A stretch of 64,000 bases of DNA. Origin: CAYJAY01 sp964368445 (GTDB taxonomy: Bacteria; Bacillota; Clostridia; Oscillospirales; Ruminococcaceae). A model generated the notes under the pieces. That model was not told the origin of the DNA. It made no database searches and saw only the letters and a program-made list of their open reading frames with translations. Position numbers and translations under genes: made by a program. The DNA lies in NCBI GenBank assembly GCA_964368445.1, contig CAYJAY010000006.1, positions 1 to 64,000 on the forward strand, in the 5' to 3' direction. Below, in pieces: positions 43,559 to 52,133 of the stretch (positions within the stretch are counted from its first letter, which is position 1; each line of letters begins with the position of its first letter).

Positions 43559-44050
43559 TTATGCCCACGCGTCGTCTTTTGCCGGAACGCGAATGCCGGC
43601 AAGCAACGCTTGTTCCCATAAAAACCACTCGTCTCCTTTTTGTCTTAACGTTATCGAACGTTCGCTGTCTGCGCCGGACGACTTTACAAAAAGTTTTGCA
43701 TATCCGTCCTCGGCGTACGAATACGGATTTTCAAACACCGTTACTTTATACGGCACTGTCGGTGTGTAGTTGTTTTCGGGGCTTGTTCCTTCCAAAAACG
43801 ACCTTGGAACATAGTCTTTGTCCATAAACCTGTCTTTCAAAAATCTCATGTCATATGCCGACAAAGGTTGGGGGCCTTTAATTGCGTTTAACATCTCAAC
43901 TCCGCTGTCGACGTCTATCGCATACCTGCACAGACAAACAACGGTGAGCGCCGCGGCTTCAAACGGAGAGCTTAATCTAAACTCTAGTAGAGCTTTAAGC
44001 TCGGCTACATTTTTGGGTAGTGCTCCGAAAGTGAAAGTTTTGCTGTTCAT
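43559..44050 (-). CDS. Hypothetical protein (DUF6935-like) with a structured RNA leader
   Basis: Function unknown. The 163-residue soluble protein starts MNSKTFTFGALPKN, has an alpha-helical N-terminal half (LLEFRLSSPFEAAALTVVCLCRYAID, with a ML-AI-KGP-PLS turn) and a beta-rich C-terminal half with YKVTVFENPYSY, LFVKSSGAD, SERSITLRQKG and WFLWEQALLAGIR. This layout recalls DUF6935 proteins of gut Clostridia (recollection, not a search). The ATG at 44050 is preferred because AGAAAGGA lies 12 bases upstream; an in-frame ATG at 44062 touches it. The leader 44073-44176 is the second copy of the three-way junction RNA. Confidence 0.82.
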   Translation of the reverse strand: MNSKTFTFGALPKNVAELKALLEFRLSSPFEAAALTVVCLCRYAIDVDSGVEMLNAIKGPQPLSAYDMRFLKDRFMDKDYVPRSFLEGTSPENNYTPTVPYKVTVFENPYSYAEDGYAKLFVKSSGADSERSITLRQKGDEWFLWEQALLAGIRVPAKDDAWA

Positions 44051-44072
44051 AATTATGACCATTCCTTTCTTA

Positions 44073-44176
44073 GTTTTGTGCGACTTTTTTCACATAAATT
44101 TTTATAGTGAAAAAGTTTTGCCTGACGTATTTGGCAAAAAGCACAAAACGGTGTTTGAAAAATCTTGTTTTTCAAA
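44073..44176 (-). ncRNA. Candidate structured leader RNA, copy B
   Basis: Read 5' to 3' on the minus strand: a 9-bp hairpin TTTGAAAAA/TTTTTCAAA (44176-44154), P1 GTTTTGTGC (44149-44141) pairing perfectly with GCACAAAAC (44081-44073), P2 of 7 bp (44139-44133 with 44122-44116) with a 10-nt loop, and P3 of 8 bp (44114-44107 with 44093-44086) with a 13-nt loop containing TAAAAAT. One C joins P2 to P3 and one T joins P1 to P2, as in copy A. P2 and P3 differ in sequence from copy A yet stay paired. A few bases after P1 comes AAGAAAGGA, the ribosome site. Confidence 0.7.
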
Positions 44177-44426
44177 CTTTTCTCTTTTTTGTTTATGGCA
44201 TGTTTTGTAACTAGATACTTTTTTAACGGTATCAGACAGCTTAAATGTAAATATTAACAATGTTACCTTTAGTTAATAATACCAAACATTGAAATTACAG
44301 TCAATAAATTCACAACATTTTGTGTTTATTCAACTGTAATCTAGACGTGTTGCACAATAATACAATCAAATGTAATATTCATTCATTCTGTCACTGTTTT
44401 GTAATTTGTTAATTTATTTATTTTTG
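44177..44426. other. AT-rich intergenic region between divergent genes
   Basis: About 250 bases with no gene. It contains a GATAC...GTATC inverted repeat (44214-44234) upstream of the structured leader on the minus side. Nothing else stands out. Confidence 0.5.
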
Positions 44427-44456
44427 TTGAAATGTCCTATTATTATGTTGTATACT
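44427..44456 (+). promoter_or_regulatory. Sigma-A promoter of the BMP lipoprotein gene
   Basis: TTGAAA (44427-44432) and TATACT (44451-44456) with an 18-base spacer, 55 bases before the ATG at 44512. Confidence 0.75.
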
Positions 44457-44511
44457 TTATGTAGTTTGAATATAGTTTCAGACAAACATATTTTAAAGGA
44501 GAATAGTATAC

Positions 44512-45567
44512 ATGAAAAAATTATTGGCTCTTATGTTGGCAATGGTTATGGTAGTTGCTTTCGTAGCTTGCACACCGGCAGCTCCCGAAGCTGAAACAAC
44601 CGAACCCACAGAAACAGAAACAACTGAACCCGCAGCAGAAATGTTTAAAATAGGAATGGTAACCGACGTTGGCGGCGTTAACGACAAATCGTTCAACGAA
44701 ACTTCTTGGGAAGGTCTTCAAAGATTAGCGGCAGACAACGCTAACGTTGAAGTTAACTACCTTGAATCTAAAACCGACGCAGACTATCAAACAAACATCG
44801 AAACTTTTGTTGATGAAGAATATGACCTCATCATCTGTGTTGGCTTCATGCTTCAAGACGCAACCCAAGCGGCAGCAGAAGCATATCCTGACCAAAAGTT
44901 CGCTATCGTTGATAGCTTTGTTGACCTTCCGAACGTAGCTTCGCTAGGCTTTGCTCAACACGAAGCTTCCTACCTCGTTGGTATCATCGCAGGTATGGTA
45001 ACAGAATCTAACACAGTTGGATACGTTCAAGGAATGGTATTTGATGTTATGAACGAGTTTGGCGTAGGCTTTATCTCGGGCGTAAAATCGGTTAACCCCG
45101 ACGCAGAAATCCTTCAATTCAACGCAAACAACTTTGGTGATGCAACAATCGGAAGCACAGCAGCAACCGACATGATCACAAGAGGCGCTGACGTTATCTA
45201 CCACGCAGCAGGCGGAACCGGAAACGGCGTTATCGAAGCTGCTCAAACAAACGATATCTATGCAATCGGCGTTGACAAAGATCAAAGCTCGCTTGCTCCC
45301 GAACACGTAATCTCTTCTGCTATGAAACGCGTTGACAACGCTTGCTACGAAGTATCTATGCAAGTAGTTAACGGCGAATTCGCTGGCGGCTCGCTCTACT
45401 TCGACCTTACTAACGAAGGCGTTGGAATCGCTCCGTCGCAAGACCTTATCCCCGCAGACGTTCTTGCAGCAGTTGACGAAGCAACAGCGGCTATCATCGC
45501 CGGTGATGTTGTAGTTCCGAAAATGGTATCTGATCTTGAAGATCCTAGCCTTTTCACACTCGAATAG
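44512..45567 (+). CDS. BMP/PnrA-family substrate-binding lipoprotein
   Basis: Solute receptor of an ABC importer, by family for nucleosides. The 351-residue protein has a lipoprotein signal (MKKLLALMLAMVMVVAFVAC, cysteine near 20), a Thr/Glu/Pro-rich spacer (about 22-42), and the BMP core: GMVTDVGGVNDKSFNETSWEG (about 48-68), EYDLIICVGFMLQD (about 101-114), FVDLPNVASLGFAQHEASYL and HAAGGTGNGVIEAA (about 235-248). It has a strong promoter, AAAGGAGA and its own terminator. No permease or ATPase gene is next to it, so it may be an orphan receptor feeding transporters elsewhere. The codon choice looks optimised for high expression. Confidence 0.93.
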   Translation: MKKLLALMLAMVMVVAFVACTPAAPEAETTEPTETETTEPAAEMFKIGMVTDVGGVNDKSFNETSWEGLQRLAADNANVEVNYLESKTDADYQTNIETFVDEEYDLIICVGFMLQDATQAAAEAYPDQKFAIVDSFVDLPNVASLGFAQHEASYLVGIIAGMVTESNTVGYVQGMVFDVMNEFGVGFISGVKSVNPDAEILQFNANNFGDATIGSTAATDMITRGADVIYHAAGGTGNGVIEAAQTNDIYAIGVDKDQSSLAPEHVISSAMKRVDNACYEVSMQVVNGEFAGGSLYFDLTNEGVGIAPSQDLIPADVLAAVDEATAAIIAGDVVVPKMVSDLEDPSLFTLE

Positions 45568-45602
45568 TTAAAACATATTGCTTAAAGCAATATTAAATAG
45601 AA

Positions 45603-45640
45603 AACACCGCCCACGATTTGTCGTGGGCGGTGTTTCGTTT
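45603..45640 (+). terminator. Intrinsic terminator after the BMP gene
   Basis: A perfect 15-bp stem (45603-45617 with 45622-45636), loop TTTG, followed by CGTTTATG. It also faces the convergent ferredoxin gene. Confidence 0.93.
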
Positions 45641-45672
45641 ATGCTTTTTGTTAAAATCTGCTTAAGCTTTGC

Positions 45673-45843
45673 TTAGGCTTCTGCAATTGCAGAAACCGGG
45701 CAAGTGTCTTCGCAAGCCGCACAATCTATGCAAGCAGCTTCATCGATAACATATTTGTCGTCTCCGCTTTTGATAGCGTCAACGGGACATGAAGATTCAC
45801 AACTTCCGCAAGCAATACATTCATCACTAATTACACGAGACAT
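45673..45843 (-). CDS. 2[4Fe-4S] ferredoxin
   Basis: A 56-residue clostridial-type ferredoxin, translated directly from the sequence: it begins MSRVISDECIACGSC and ends CEDTCPVSAIAEA. The two cluster motifs are CIACGSCESSCP (about 9-20) and CIDCAACEDTCP (about 38-49). It carries low-potential electrons and could be the partner that feeds the Rnf complex encoded in this window, although it is not linked in an operon. The ATG at 45843 has GGAGG about ten bases upstream. It is a single-gene unit. Confidence 0.96.
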   Translation of the reverse strand: MSRVISDECIACGSCESSCPVDAIKSGDDKYVIDEAACIDCAACEDTCPVSAIAEA

Positions 45844-46001
45844 AAAATAAAAACCTCCAAATTTTTTTAAAGCTTTCGCTTTTTATAAAAAATATAATAT
45901 CACATATACCTATTTTTTTTCAAGTAAATTTTATAAATAATAAAAAAAATATTTATTTTTTTATTATTTCGGATTAACTAAACGGCATCAAACAACAAGC
46001 G

Positions 46002-46045
46002 TTTTGTATAAATCCCCCGCCGACGGCGGGGGATTTATACAAAAA
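46002..46045 (-). terminator. Intrinsic terminator after yaaT
   Basis: A perfect 20-bp stem (46002-46021 with 46025-46044) with CCCCCGCC core and loop GAC. It lies 26 bases beyond the yaaT stop. The T-rich part is inside the stem, so efficiency is uncertain. Confidence 0.8.
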
Positions 46046-46070
46046 CTAAATCATCTTTGTTACTTAAACT

Positions 46071-46916
46071 CTATTTTTTTGAATCATTGCCTTTTTTTGA
46101 AACCGCGTCTTTTAAAACCTTAATTTGTTCGCGTTTAAACACACGCGGAACGGCGTCGGGCGCGCTGTCAAGTCTTACTTTAAGCATTCCCGAAAGCAAA
46201 GATATCTCGACCACCATGCCTTTTCCCTCGGGCGTCGAAACGTAAGATCCGGTTTTAGGCGTAATCTTTAAAAGTTCCTCGTAAACCTCTTGTTCATATT
46301 GTAAACAACACATAAGCCGCCCACACGTTCCCGAAATCTTTACGGGATTAAGCGATAAACCTTGTTCTTTCGCCATCTTTATCGAGACAGGGTGGAAATC
46401 GTTTAAAAACTTGGAACAGCAAAACTCTTTGCCACATATACCTATGCCCCCAATAAGCTTGCTTTCGTCGCGCACACCTATCTGTCTAAGTTCTATGCGC
46501 GTTTTAAAAACTCCGGCAAGGTCTTTCACAAGTTCCCTAAAATCAACCCTTCCGTCCGCCGTAAAATAAAACAGTATCTTTTGGTTATCAAACGCGTATT
46601 CAACATCGATAAGCTTCATGTCGATATTTCGAGCCGCAACCTTTTGTTCGCAGACTTTAAAAGCCTCGGCTTCTTTTTTGCGGTTGTTTTCGATACGCTT
46701 GTTGTCCTCGGCCGTCGCTACTCTTAAAATATTTTTAAGAGGCTTTACAATCTCATCATCCGAAACTTCGTGGATACCGCTTGTAACATCGCCGTATTCA
46801 ACCCCTCTTGCGGTCTCGACAATTACCCTGTCGCCTTTGTTTATTTTAAACTTACAAGGGTCGAAATAATACGACTTACTCGTCCCCCTAAACCTAACAC
46901 CGACTACTTTTTGCAT
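46071..46916 (-). CDS. yaaT: PSP1-domain protein YaaT (stage 0 sporulation protein homologue)
   Basis: In Bacillus, YaaT acts with YlbF and YmcA in the phosphorelay and in RNase Y-dependent mRNA maturation. The 281-residue protein from the ATG at 46916 begins MQKVVGVRFRGTSKSYYFDP and has GDRVIVETARGVEYGDV (about 29-45). The PSP1 core follows with GRVDFRELVKDLAG (about 133), IGGIGICGKEFCCSKFL (about 169-185), and CGRLMCCLQYEQEVY (about 210-224); this cysteine-rich centre binds an iron-sulfur cluster in the Bacillus complex. The start was chosen by AGAAAGG spacing of 12 bases; a longer in-frame start would touch that site. It follows holB by 127 bases. Confidence 0.93.
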   Translation of the reverse strand: MQKVVGVRFRGTSKSYYFDPCKFKINKGDRVIVETARGVEYGDVTSGIHEVSDDEIVKPLKNILRVATAEDNKRIENNRKKEAEAFKVCEQKVAARNIDMKLIDVEYAFDNQKILFYFTADGRVDFRELVKDLAGVFKTRIELRQIGVRDESKLIGGIGICGKEFCCSKFLNDFHPVSIKMAKEQGLSLNPVKISGTCGRLMCCLQYEQEVYEELLKITPKTGSYVSTPEGKGMVVEISLLSGMLKVRLDSAPDAVPRVFKREQIKVLKDAVSKKGNDSKK

Positions 46917-47043
46917 AAATTTTAACATCCTTTCTTGGATATGTAACTCTGTTTCATATAAAGGTCGCAAAGTTTTGGACAAACTTCAAATCTTAATGAC
47001 CTGTGTGTGCAAAACTTGCTGTTTGAAAATTCATTTTTCAAAA

Positions 47044-47937
47044 CTAAATGCTGAATATCTCGGAAACCGCCGACGTCGCGACAAGTTTTAAATTTGCATA
47101 TCTTCCGGAATATTTTTCGTGTTTTTGTAAAACATCTATAATGTGAACAACGGTTTTTGCATGTTTTGGAGTCTTTAAACCGTGGCTTCTGAGCGCCAAT
47201 ATAGTTGTGTATATAACATCGGAAAATTCTGTCCTATCCTTTATTATATCAAAAAAAGCAAGAGTTGAAAACTCATCTTTTTGTATTATGCTGTTTGCTA
47301 TGTTTTTGGACAACAAAACCATTTGATAAACAGCGTCATCGTTAAGCGCTTTTTGAACCAAACCTATCCGTCCACCGTATAGTTCAAGCAACGTCTCAAG
47401 TTTCTGGTTGTCGACACTATCATACGCTTTTTGAATAAACTCTTTCGCAACTTGTGTCGTTGGTATATCAAGATAGTATACCACACACCGAGACAAAATA
47501 GTATCCGCAACCTCTTGACGACTTTCTGCCGAAAGAATAAACAAAACCCCCTGTGGCGGTTGTTCGATAACTTTAAGCAACGCCGCAAAAGAACTTCGAT
47601 TTAGCGTCTTAACATTCTCGATTAGAACAACCCTTGTACCGTCGGTTGAAACCGCACTTTTTGAAATCTCTGAAATTGTCTCGCGAATCTGCGAGACCGA
47701 AACCTCGCCCGATGCCGTCTTTCCTTTGACAACGATAAAATCGGGGTGGATGTTTCTTTTAACAAGGTTTTTTGTGTCCTCGAGATACCGCCTCGCCAAA
47801 AGCCTTGAAAACAGATTTTTGCCCGCGCCCTTTTCGCCGACTATCAATATCGCGTGTGACAACATGTTTGTTTCACACAGTTTGTTTATGTCGTCTATTA
47901 ATTTAGTGTTTGAGCAAAACTCTTCAAAATATTCCAT
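47044..47937 (-). CDS. holB: DNA polymerase III delta-prime subunit
   Basis: Clamp-loader ATPase-fold subunit. The 297-residue protein has a Walker A-like GEKGAGKNLFSRLLARRYL (about 34-52), the IRETISEISKSAV segment (about 84-96) and LNRSSFAALLKVIEQPPQGVLFILSAES (about 111-138), typical of delta-prime. The Cys-rich zinc module of E. coli HolB is absent. The adjacent yaaT downstream matches the common Firmicutes order holB-yaaT. No clear ribosome site is visible before the ATG at 47937. Confidence 0.92.
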   Translation of the reverse strand: MEYFEEFCSNTKLIDDINKLCETNMLSHAILIVGEKGAGKNLFSRLLARRYLEDTKNLVKRNIHPDFIVVKGKTASGEVSVSQIRETISEISKSAVSTDGTRVVLIENVKTLNRSSFAALLKVIEQPPQGVLFILSAESRQEVADTILSRCVVYYLDIPTTQVAKEFIQKAYDSVDNQKLETLLELYGGRIGLVQKALNDDAVYQMVLLSKNIANSIIQKDEFSTLAFFDIIKDRTEFSDVIYTTILALRSHGLKTPKHAKTVVHIIDVLQKHEKYSGRYANLKLVATSAVSEIFSI

Positions 47938-48012
47938 AAACTTTAAATGTTTCCCTGTTTTTTTTTATTAATATAATCTCTGCCACACGGCGTCTTCAAT
48001 ACGTATTTTAAA

Positions 48013-48085
48013 CCGCCCGACCACAACCTCCGCCATAAGGCGGAGCTGGTCGGATGCGGGAATATAAATAATCCTGCGGATTATT
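48013..48085. repeat. CCGCC(C/T)GACCA...GGTCG element, copy 1
   Basis: Contains CCGACCACAACCTCCGCC, then ATAAGGCGGAGCTGGTCGG, forming a CTCCGCC/GGCGGAG hairpin inside CGACCA/TGGTCG. A second palindrome, AATAATCCTGCGGATTATT, follows at 48067-48085. A related segment lies at 60348-60385. Confidence 0.7.
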
Positions 48086-48107
48086 TAATATTAGGTGAAG
48101 TTTAAAA

Positions 48108-48204
48108 CACAAGAAATACTACGGTTTTGCACCAACAGTGCAAAATGCTGAGCGAAGCAAGGCAAGGAGTATTTCCAATAGCTTCACCGCAGGTGAAGAT
48201 TATT
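48108..48204. repeat. 95-bp palindromic interspersed repeat, copy 2 (inverted)
   Basis: Inverted relative to the copy at 33774-33868. It keeps the TTTTGCACCAACAGTGCAAAA and CTTCACCGCAGGTGAAG hairpins and the outer AAATACTA/GTATTT pairing. The loops and the middle differ. It is located in the gap upstream of nrdJ. Confidence 0.88.
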
Positions 48205-48512
48205 TATATTCTACCATATTTTAATGGTATTTTTCCAAAACAAAAAAATATTTTTTTTGTTTTTGTAAATAATTTTTTTGTTAGTTTTACTGATAGTTAT
48301 AAAGGCTTGTCAAAAAACAAAGTTGTATGATGAAACTTTTTACGCAACTTAGGTGATTTTCAACATTTTCAACAGAGTTTTCAACAATCAAGTTTTTTTG
48401 AAATATACTATAGGTAAAATGCGACTTAATTTTTGAGACTTAAGCACAATTAAAATTAAGTTTAAATTAAATTTAAAAGAAATTTTTGTATTTTATTTTA
48501 AATAATTATGTG

Positions 48513-48559
48513 GTACAATAGATAGGCATTAAAAATTGTGACAACACAATATATAGTAT
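48513..48559 (+). promoter_or_regulatory. Two NrdR-type boxes and -10 region before nrdJ
   Basis: The downstream box ACACAATATATAGTAT (48544-48559) closely matches the NrdR consensus ACACWATATATWGTGT. A weaker box GTACAATAGATAGGCA starts at 48513, exactly 31 bases earlier, the known spacing of paired NrdR sites. The upstream box overlaps an extended -10 element TGGTACAAT (48511-48519). ATP/dATP-responsive repression of the reductase gene is expected. Confidence 0.75.
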
Positions 48560-48634
48560 ATAACCGCATAATAATCGCATACAATCTTAATACAAGCATT
48601 ATTTTTTTGAAATTGAAAGGGGAACAAAAAACCT

Positions 48635-50908
48635 GTGAAAGATGTTAAACTAACCAAAAACTCCATCGAGGTTCTCGAAAGGCGATATCTTAAAAAAGAT
48701 GTTGCCGGAAATGTCATAGAAGAACCGAAAGATCTTTTTTGGAGAGTTGCTTGTTCGATAGCAAGGGCAGACCTTAAATATAATCCCGCCGCAAATCTCG
48801 ACGATATTGCGGAAACGTTTTATGATATGATGGCGGAAGGCGAATTTTTGCCCAACTCCCCAACCCTTATGAACGCAGGCAGGCCACTAGGTCAACTTTC
48901 GGCGTGTTTCGTGTTGCCTATCGAAGACTCTATGGAAGGTATATTTGAATCGATTAAACAAGCGGCGCTTATCCACAAATCGGGTGGTGGCACAGGTTTT
49001 TCATTCTCGCGCCTTCGCGGAAACGGAAGTTCGGTCAAGAGCACCGGCGGCGTTGCGTCGGGACCAATAAGTTTCATGAAAGTGTTCAACATGGCCACCG
49101 AGGCGGTTAAACAAGGCGGAACAAGGCGTGGCGCAAACATGGGAATACTTCGCGTCGACCACCCCGATATACTTGAATTTATCGACTGCAAAAAAGACAC
49201 ATCGGATTTTGTTAACTTCAACATATCGGTTGGCATAACCGAAAAGTTTATGGAGGCGGCTAAAAACGGCGAGGACTACGAAATAATAGACCCGTATACA
49301 AAACAGCCGATAGCAAAACTTAGCGCAACAAAGGTCTACAAAAAGATTGTACACAACGCATGGTTAAACGGCGAGCCCGGAATTATCTTTTTGGACAGGC
49401 TTAACCGCGACAACGTCGTTCCGGCACAAGGCGAGATTGAAAGCACAAACCCTTGCGGAGAGCAACCGTTGTTGCCGTATGAAAGTTGCAACCTAGGTTC
49501 GATTAACCTTTCTAAAATGCTTAAAGTTAACCCTGATAAATCGATAGAGATCAACACAGAAAAGCTCGCGATAACGATTGAAAACGCGGTTCATTTTCTC
49601 GACAACGTTATCGACGTAAACAGTTATCCTCTTGAGCGCATAGCCGAAACAACAAAGAAAACGCGTAAAATTGGGCTTGGCGTTATGGGGTTTGCCGACA
49701 TGCTTTTGCTTCTCGGAATACCGTATGATTCGGACGAGGCGGTAAAGCTTGCGGAAAAACTCATGGGCTTTATCAACAAGACAGGACACGAGGCGTCTAA
49801 AAAACTTGCGCGTGAACGCGGACCGTTCGAGCTTTATTATGAAAGCATCTATAAAAACGACCAGCCTATTCGAAACGGAACGGTGACCACCATTGCACCG
49901 ACCGGAACACTTTCGATAATTGCTTCTTGTTCTTCGGGCGTAGAGCCGGTTTTTGCGTTTGCGTTTGAACGCAACGTCATGGACGGCACGAGATTAATCG
50001 AGATAAACTCGATATTAAAACAAAAACTCGAGGCCGCCGGAATTTTAAACGATGAACTTTTGGCAAAGATAGTTGCGGAAGGAACGATAGAACACATCGA
50101 CGAGATTCCCGAAAAGATCCGCAAAGTTTTCCGTTGTTCCCACGACATTAAACCGGAATACCACGTAAAGGTTCAAGCGGCGTTCCAAAAGCACACAGAC
50201 AACGCGGTGTCCAAAACGGTTAACTTCACAAAAGACGCGACTATCGAAGATGTTGAGGATGTCTACAACCTTGCGTACAGCCTTGGTTGTAAGGGGGTCA
50301 CTATCTATCGCGATGGTTCGAGAGAAAACCAAGTTTTAAACATAAAAAGCGACGGGGCCACAGACAAACCGGAAACTTCGGCAAACTTTGGAAAGATAGT
50401 CCCGCGCGACCGCCCCGCCGTTACAAAAGGATTTACCGAACGCGTGCAAACCGGTTGCGGAAACCTTTATATAACGGTCAACTACGACGAACAGGGTATC
50501 TGCGAAGTGTTTACAAGCACAGGAAAAGCGGGTGGTTGTCCCTCGCAGTCAGAGGCTACCGCGCGCCTTGTGTCGGTGTCTCTCAGAAGCGGAATCTCGG
50601 TGGACAAGATATACAGCCAACTGAAAGGCATACGTTGCCCATCCACAATCCGCGTTCAAGGACTAGGTTGCACCTCTTGCCCCGACGCGATAGCAAAAGC
50701 CATTAAAAAGGTTGCGAACTTCCAAAACGGTGAAACCGAAAATGTCGAACAAAACAAAGCACTGGTAACGCCCCCAAAACCAAAAGTCGAACCAGCCCCT
50801 ATTGAAAAGGGCGACGGCGAGGTTAAATGTCCCGAATGCACAAGCGTTCTCGAACACGAAGGCGGTTGCGTAACCTGCCGAAACTGTGGCTTTTCCAAGT
50901 GTGGATAG
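48635..50908 (+). CDS. nrdJ: Adenosylcobalamin-dependent ribonucleotide reductase, class II
   Basis: Makes deoxyribonucleotides without oxygen. The 757-residue protein shows the N-terminal ACFVLPIEDSMEGIF (about 87-101), substrate-site STNPCGEQPLLPYESCNLGS (about 269-288), ERGPFELYYES and APTGTLSIIASCSSGVEPVF (about 419-438), and a C-terminal zinc-ribbon tail CPECTSV...CVTCRNCGFSKCG (about 730-757) that carries the reducing cysteines. This tail and length are typical of the B12-dependent NrdJ. The start is GTG, with AAAGGGG upstream. No cobalamin riboswitch is seen; control is probably by the NrdR boxes at 48513-48559. Confidence 0.96.
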   Translation: MKDVKLTKNSIEVLERRYLKKDVAGNVIEEPKDLFWRVACSIARADLKYNPAANLDDIAETFYDMMAEGEFLPNSPTLMNAGRPLGQLSACFVLPIEDSMEGIFESIKQAALIHKSGGGTGFSFSRLRGNGSSVKSTGGVASGPISFMKVFNMATEAVKQGGTRRGANMGILRVDHPDILEFIDCKKDTSDFVNFNISVGITEKFMEAAKNGEDYEIIDPYTKQPIAKLSATKVYKKIVHNAWLNGEPGIIFLDRLNRDNVVPAQGEIESTNPCGEQPLLPYESCNLGSINLSKMLKVNPDKSIEINTEKLAITIENAVHFLDNVIDVNSYPLERIAETTKKTRKIGLGVMGFADMLLLLGIPYDSDEAVKLAEKLMGFINKTGHEASKKLARERGPFELYYESIYKNDQPIRNGTVTTIAPTGTLSIIASCSSGVEPVFAFAFERNVMDGTRLIEINSILKQKLEAAGILNDELLAKIVAEGTIEHIDEIPEKIRKVFRCSHDIKPEYHVKVQAAFQKHTDNAVSKTVNFTKDATIEDVEDVYNLAYSLGCKGVTIYRDGSRENQVLNIKSDGATDKPETSANFGKIVPRDRPAVTKGFTERVQTGCGNLYITVNYDEQGICEVFTSTGKAGGCPSQSEATARLVSVSLRSGISVDKIYSQLKGIRCPSTIRVQGLGCTSCPDAIAKAIKKVANFQNGETENVEQNKALVTPPKPKVEPAPIEKGDGEVKCPECTSVLEHEGGCVTCRNCGFSKCG

Positions 50909-51160
50909 GCCTTGTTGTTAACACTTTATAACACAAAAGTAAAATTATACAAAAACGCTTGAATAATATATTTTTATATGTTATACTGACCGCAAATTAA
51001 AGTTTAAGTTTTAATTAATATAGTTTTTTTAACAAACCATAAGCAAAAATATTCGTTAAACAAAGTATGTTAATTTTAAAAAAGATTTTAATTAGCGGTC
51101 GGTTTTTTGTTTCCAACAAGTATAACCAGCCATTTAATATACAAATCGGAGTTTTTCAAA

Positions 51161-51694
51161 ATGTTATCACCCGAAGTAATTTTTTTGTGTGTCCAGATTA
51201 TTTTTTGTCGTATTTTAGACGTGAGCCTTGGAACGGTTCGAATGGTTCTAACCGTCAAGGGCAAAACAAGCTATGCCGCAGCGATAAGTTTTTTTGAATC
51301 GGTCCTTTGGTTTTTGATAGTCCGCCAAGCGCTTAACTTCGATTCGGACGAAGGCGGTTTAATCGTCGCCGTCGCATATGCAACGGGGTTTGCGTCCGGA
51401 ACGTTTATCGGCGGAAAACTTTCAAGCCGCTTTATCAAAAGCGAGGTAACGCTCCAGATAGTTACCAGCCGTCGTGACGACAACGTCGTTTCCGAAATAC
51501 GTAAAGCCGGTTTTGCGGTTACCGTTGTAAACGTAAACGGTTCCGATTTCGGAGAAGAAAAGTATCTTTTGTTTGCCGAAATCCCGTCAAAGTCTCTTAA
51601 AGAACTTAAAGCTCTTGTACATTCGCTAGACAAAAAAGCGTTTGTTATGGTCCAAGAAACAAAGCACGTTTTTAACGGATACATAAGAAGCTAG
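51161..51694 (+). CDS. UPF0316/DUF2179-type membrane protein
   Basis: A 177-residue protein with three membrane helices in the first 90 residues. The UPF0316 signature FCRILDVSLGTVRMVLTVKG (about 14-33) and FFESVLWFLIVRQ (about 41-53) are visible, followed by a cytoplasmic domain of the DUF2179-like fold (about 95-175, VTLQIVTSRRDDNVVSEIRKAG). The function is unknown for the family. The ATG at 51161 has CGGAG about ten bases before; an earlier TTG extension is unlikely. It is monocistronic with its own terminator. Confidence 0.9.
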   Translation: MLSPEVIFLCVQIIFCRILDVSLGTVRMVLTVKGKTSYAAAISFFESVLWFLIVRQALNFDSDEGGLIVAVAYATGFASGTFIGGKLSSRFIKSEVTLQIVTSRRDDNVVSEIRKAGFAVTVVNVNGSDFGEEKYLLFAEIPSKSLKELKALVHSLDKKAFVMVQETKHVFNGYIRS

Positions 51695-51716
51695 ACCACA
51701 GTTTTTCAAAAAAACT

Positions 51717-51756
51717 AAAAACCTATTGACTAAAATTTTGTCGATAGGTTTTTTTA
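51717..51756 (+). terminator. Intrinsic terminator after the UPF0316 gene
   Basis: AAAAACCTATTGAC (51717-51730) pairs with GTCGATAGGTTTTT (51740-51753) through 14 pairs with one G-U, followed by further T residues. Confidence 0.92.
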
Positions 51757-51822
51757 AGTGAAAAATTAATAGTTAAAAAGTTAATAGTGTCGGTGCGGCT
51801 TATGCCGCGATTTTAAATGGGG

Positions 51823-52120
51823 AGTTATGGTGTAGGGGAGGATATTATCCTCCCGTCAGCGTTACACAACGTTGCCCAATCGACATTGTAGGGGAACGGC
51901 GTCCTCGACGTACCGAACCACGCCACAAATGGTGGACGTAGGGGACGGGTTGCCCGTCCCGTAACACCATCGATTGACATCACAGTTATGGTGTAGGGGA
52001 GGATATTATCCTCCCGTCAACGTTACACAACGTTGCCCAATCGACATTGTAGGGGGACGACGTCCTCGGCGTCCTCGGCGTCCTCGACGTCCCGAGCCAC
52101 GCCACAAATGGTGGACGTAA
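51823..52120 (+). repeat. 161-bp direct repeat, two copies
   Basis: Copy 1 (51823-51983) and copy 2 (51984-52120, truncated) share AGTTATGGTGTAGGGGAGG, the AGGATATTATCCT palindrome, CGTTACACAACGTTGCCC, and GCCACAAATGGTGGACGTA. Copy 2 has an inserted 9-bp tandem GTCCTCGGC (about 52061-52088). The block occupies the gap between the UPF0316 gene and dinB and ends 14 bases before the dinB -35 box. No gene is supported. Confidence 0.92.
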
Positions 52121-52133
52121 ATTGTCAAAAGTG

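Noticed and set aside
46917..47043. Possible third copy of the three-way-junction leader between holB and yaaT
   Set aside because: It has a TTTGAAAA/TTTTCAAA hairpin and AAGTTTTG/CAAAACTT pairing, and AGAAAGG follows, but the interior is too short for both P2 and P3, and the TAAAAAT loop is missing.
47938..48634. Cobalamin riboswitch before the B12-dependent reductase
   Set aside because: No B12-box-like or other conserved block was seen; the gap has repeats and NrdR-like boxes instead.
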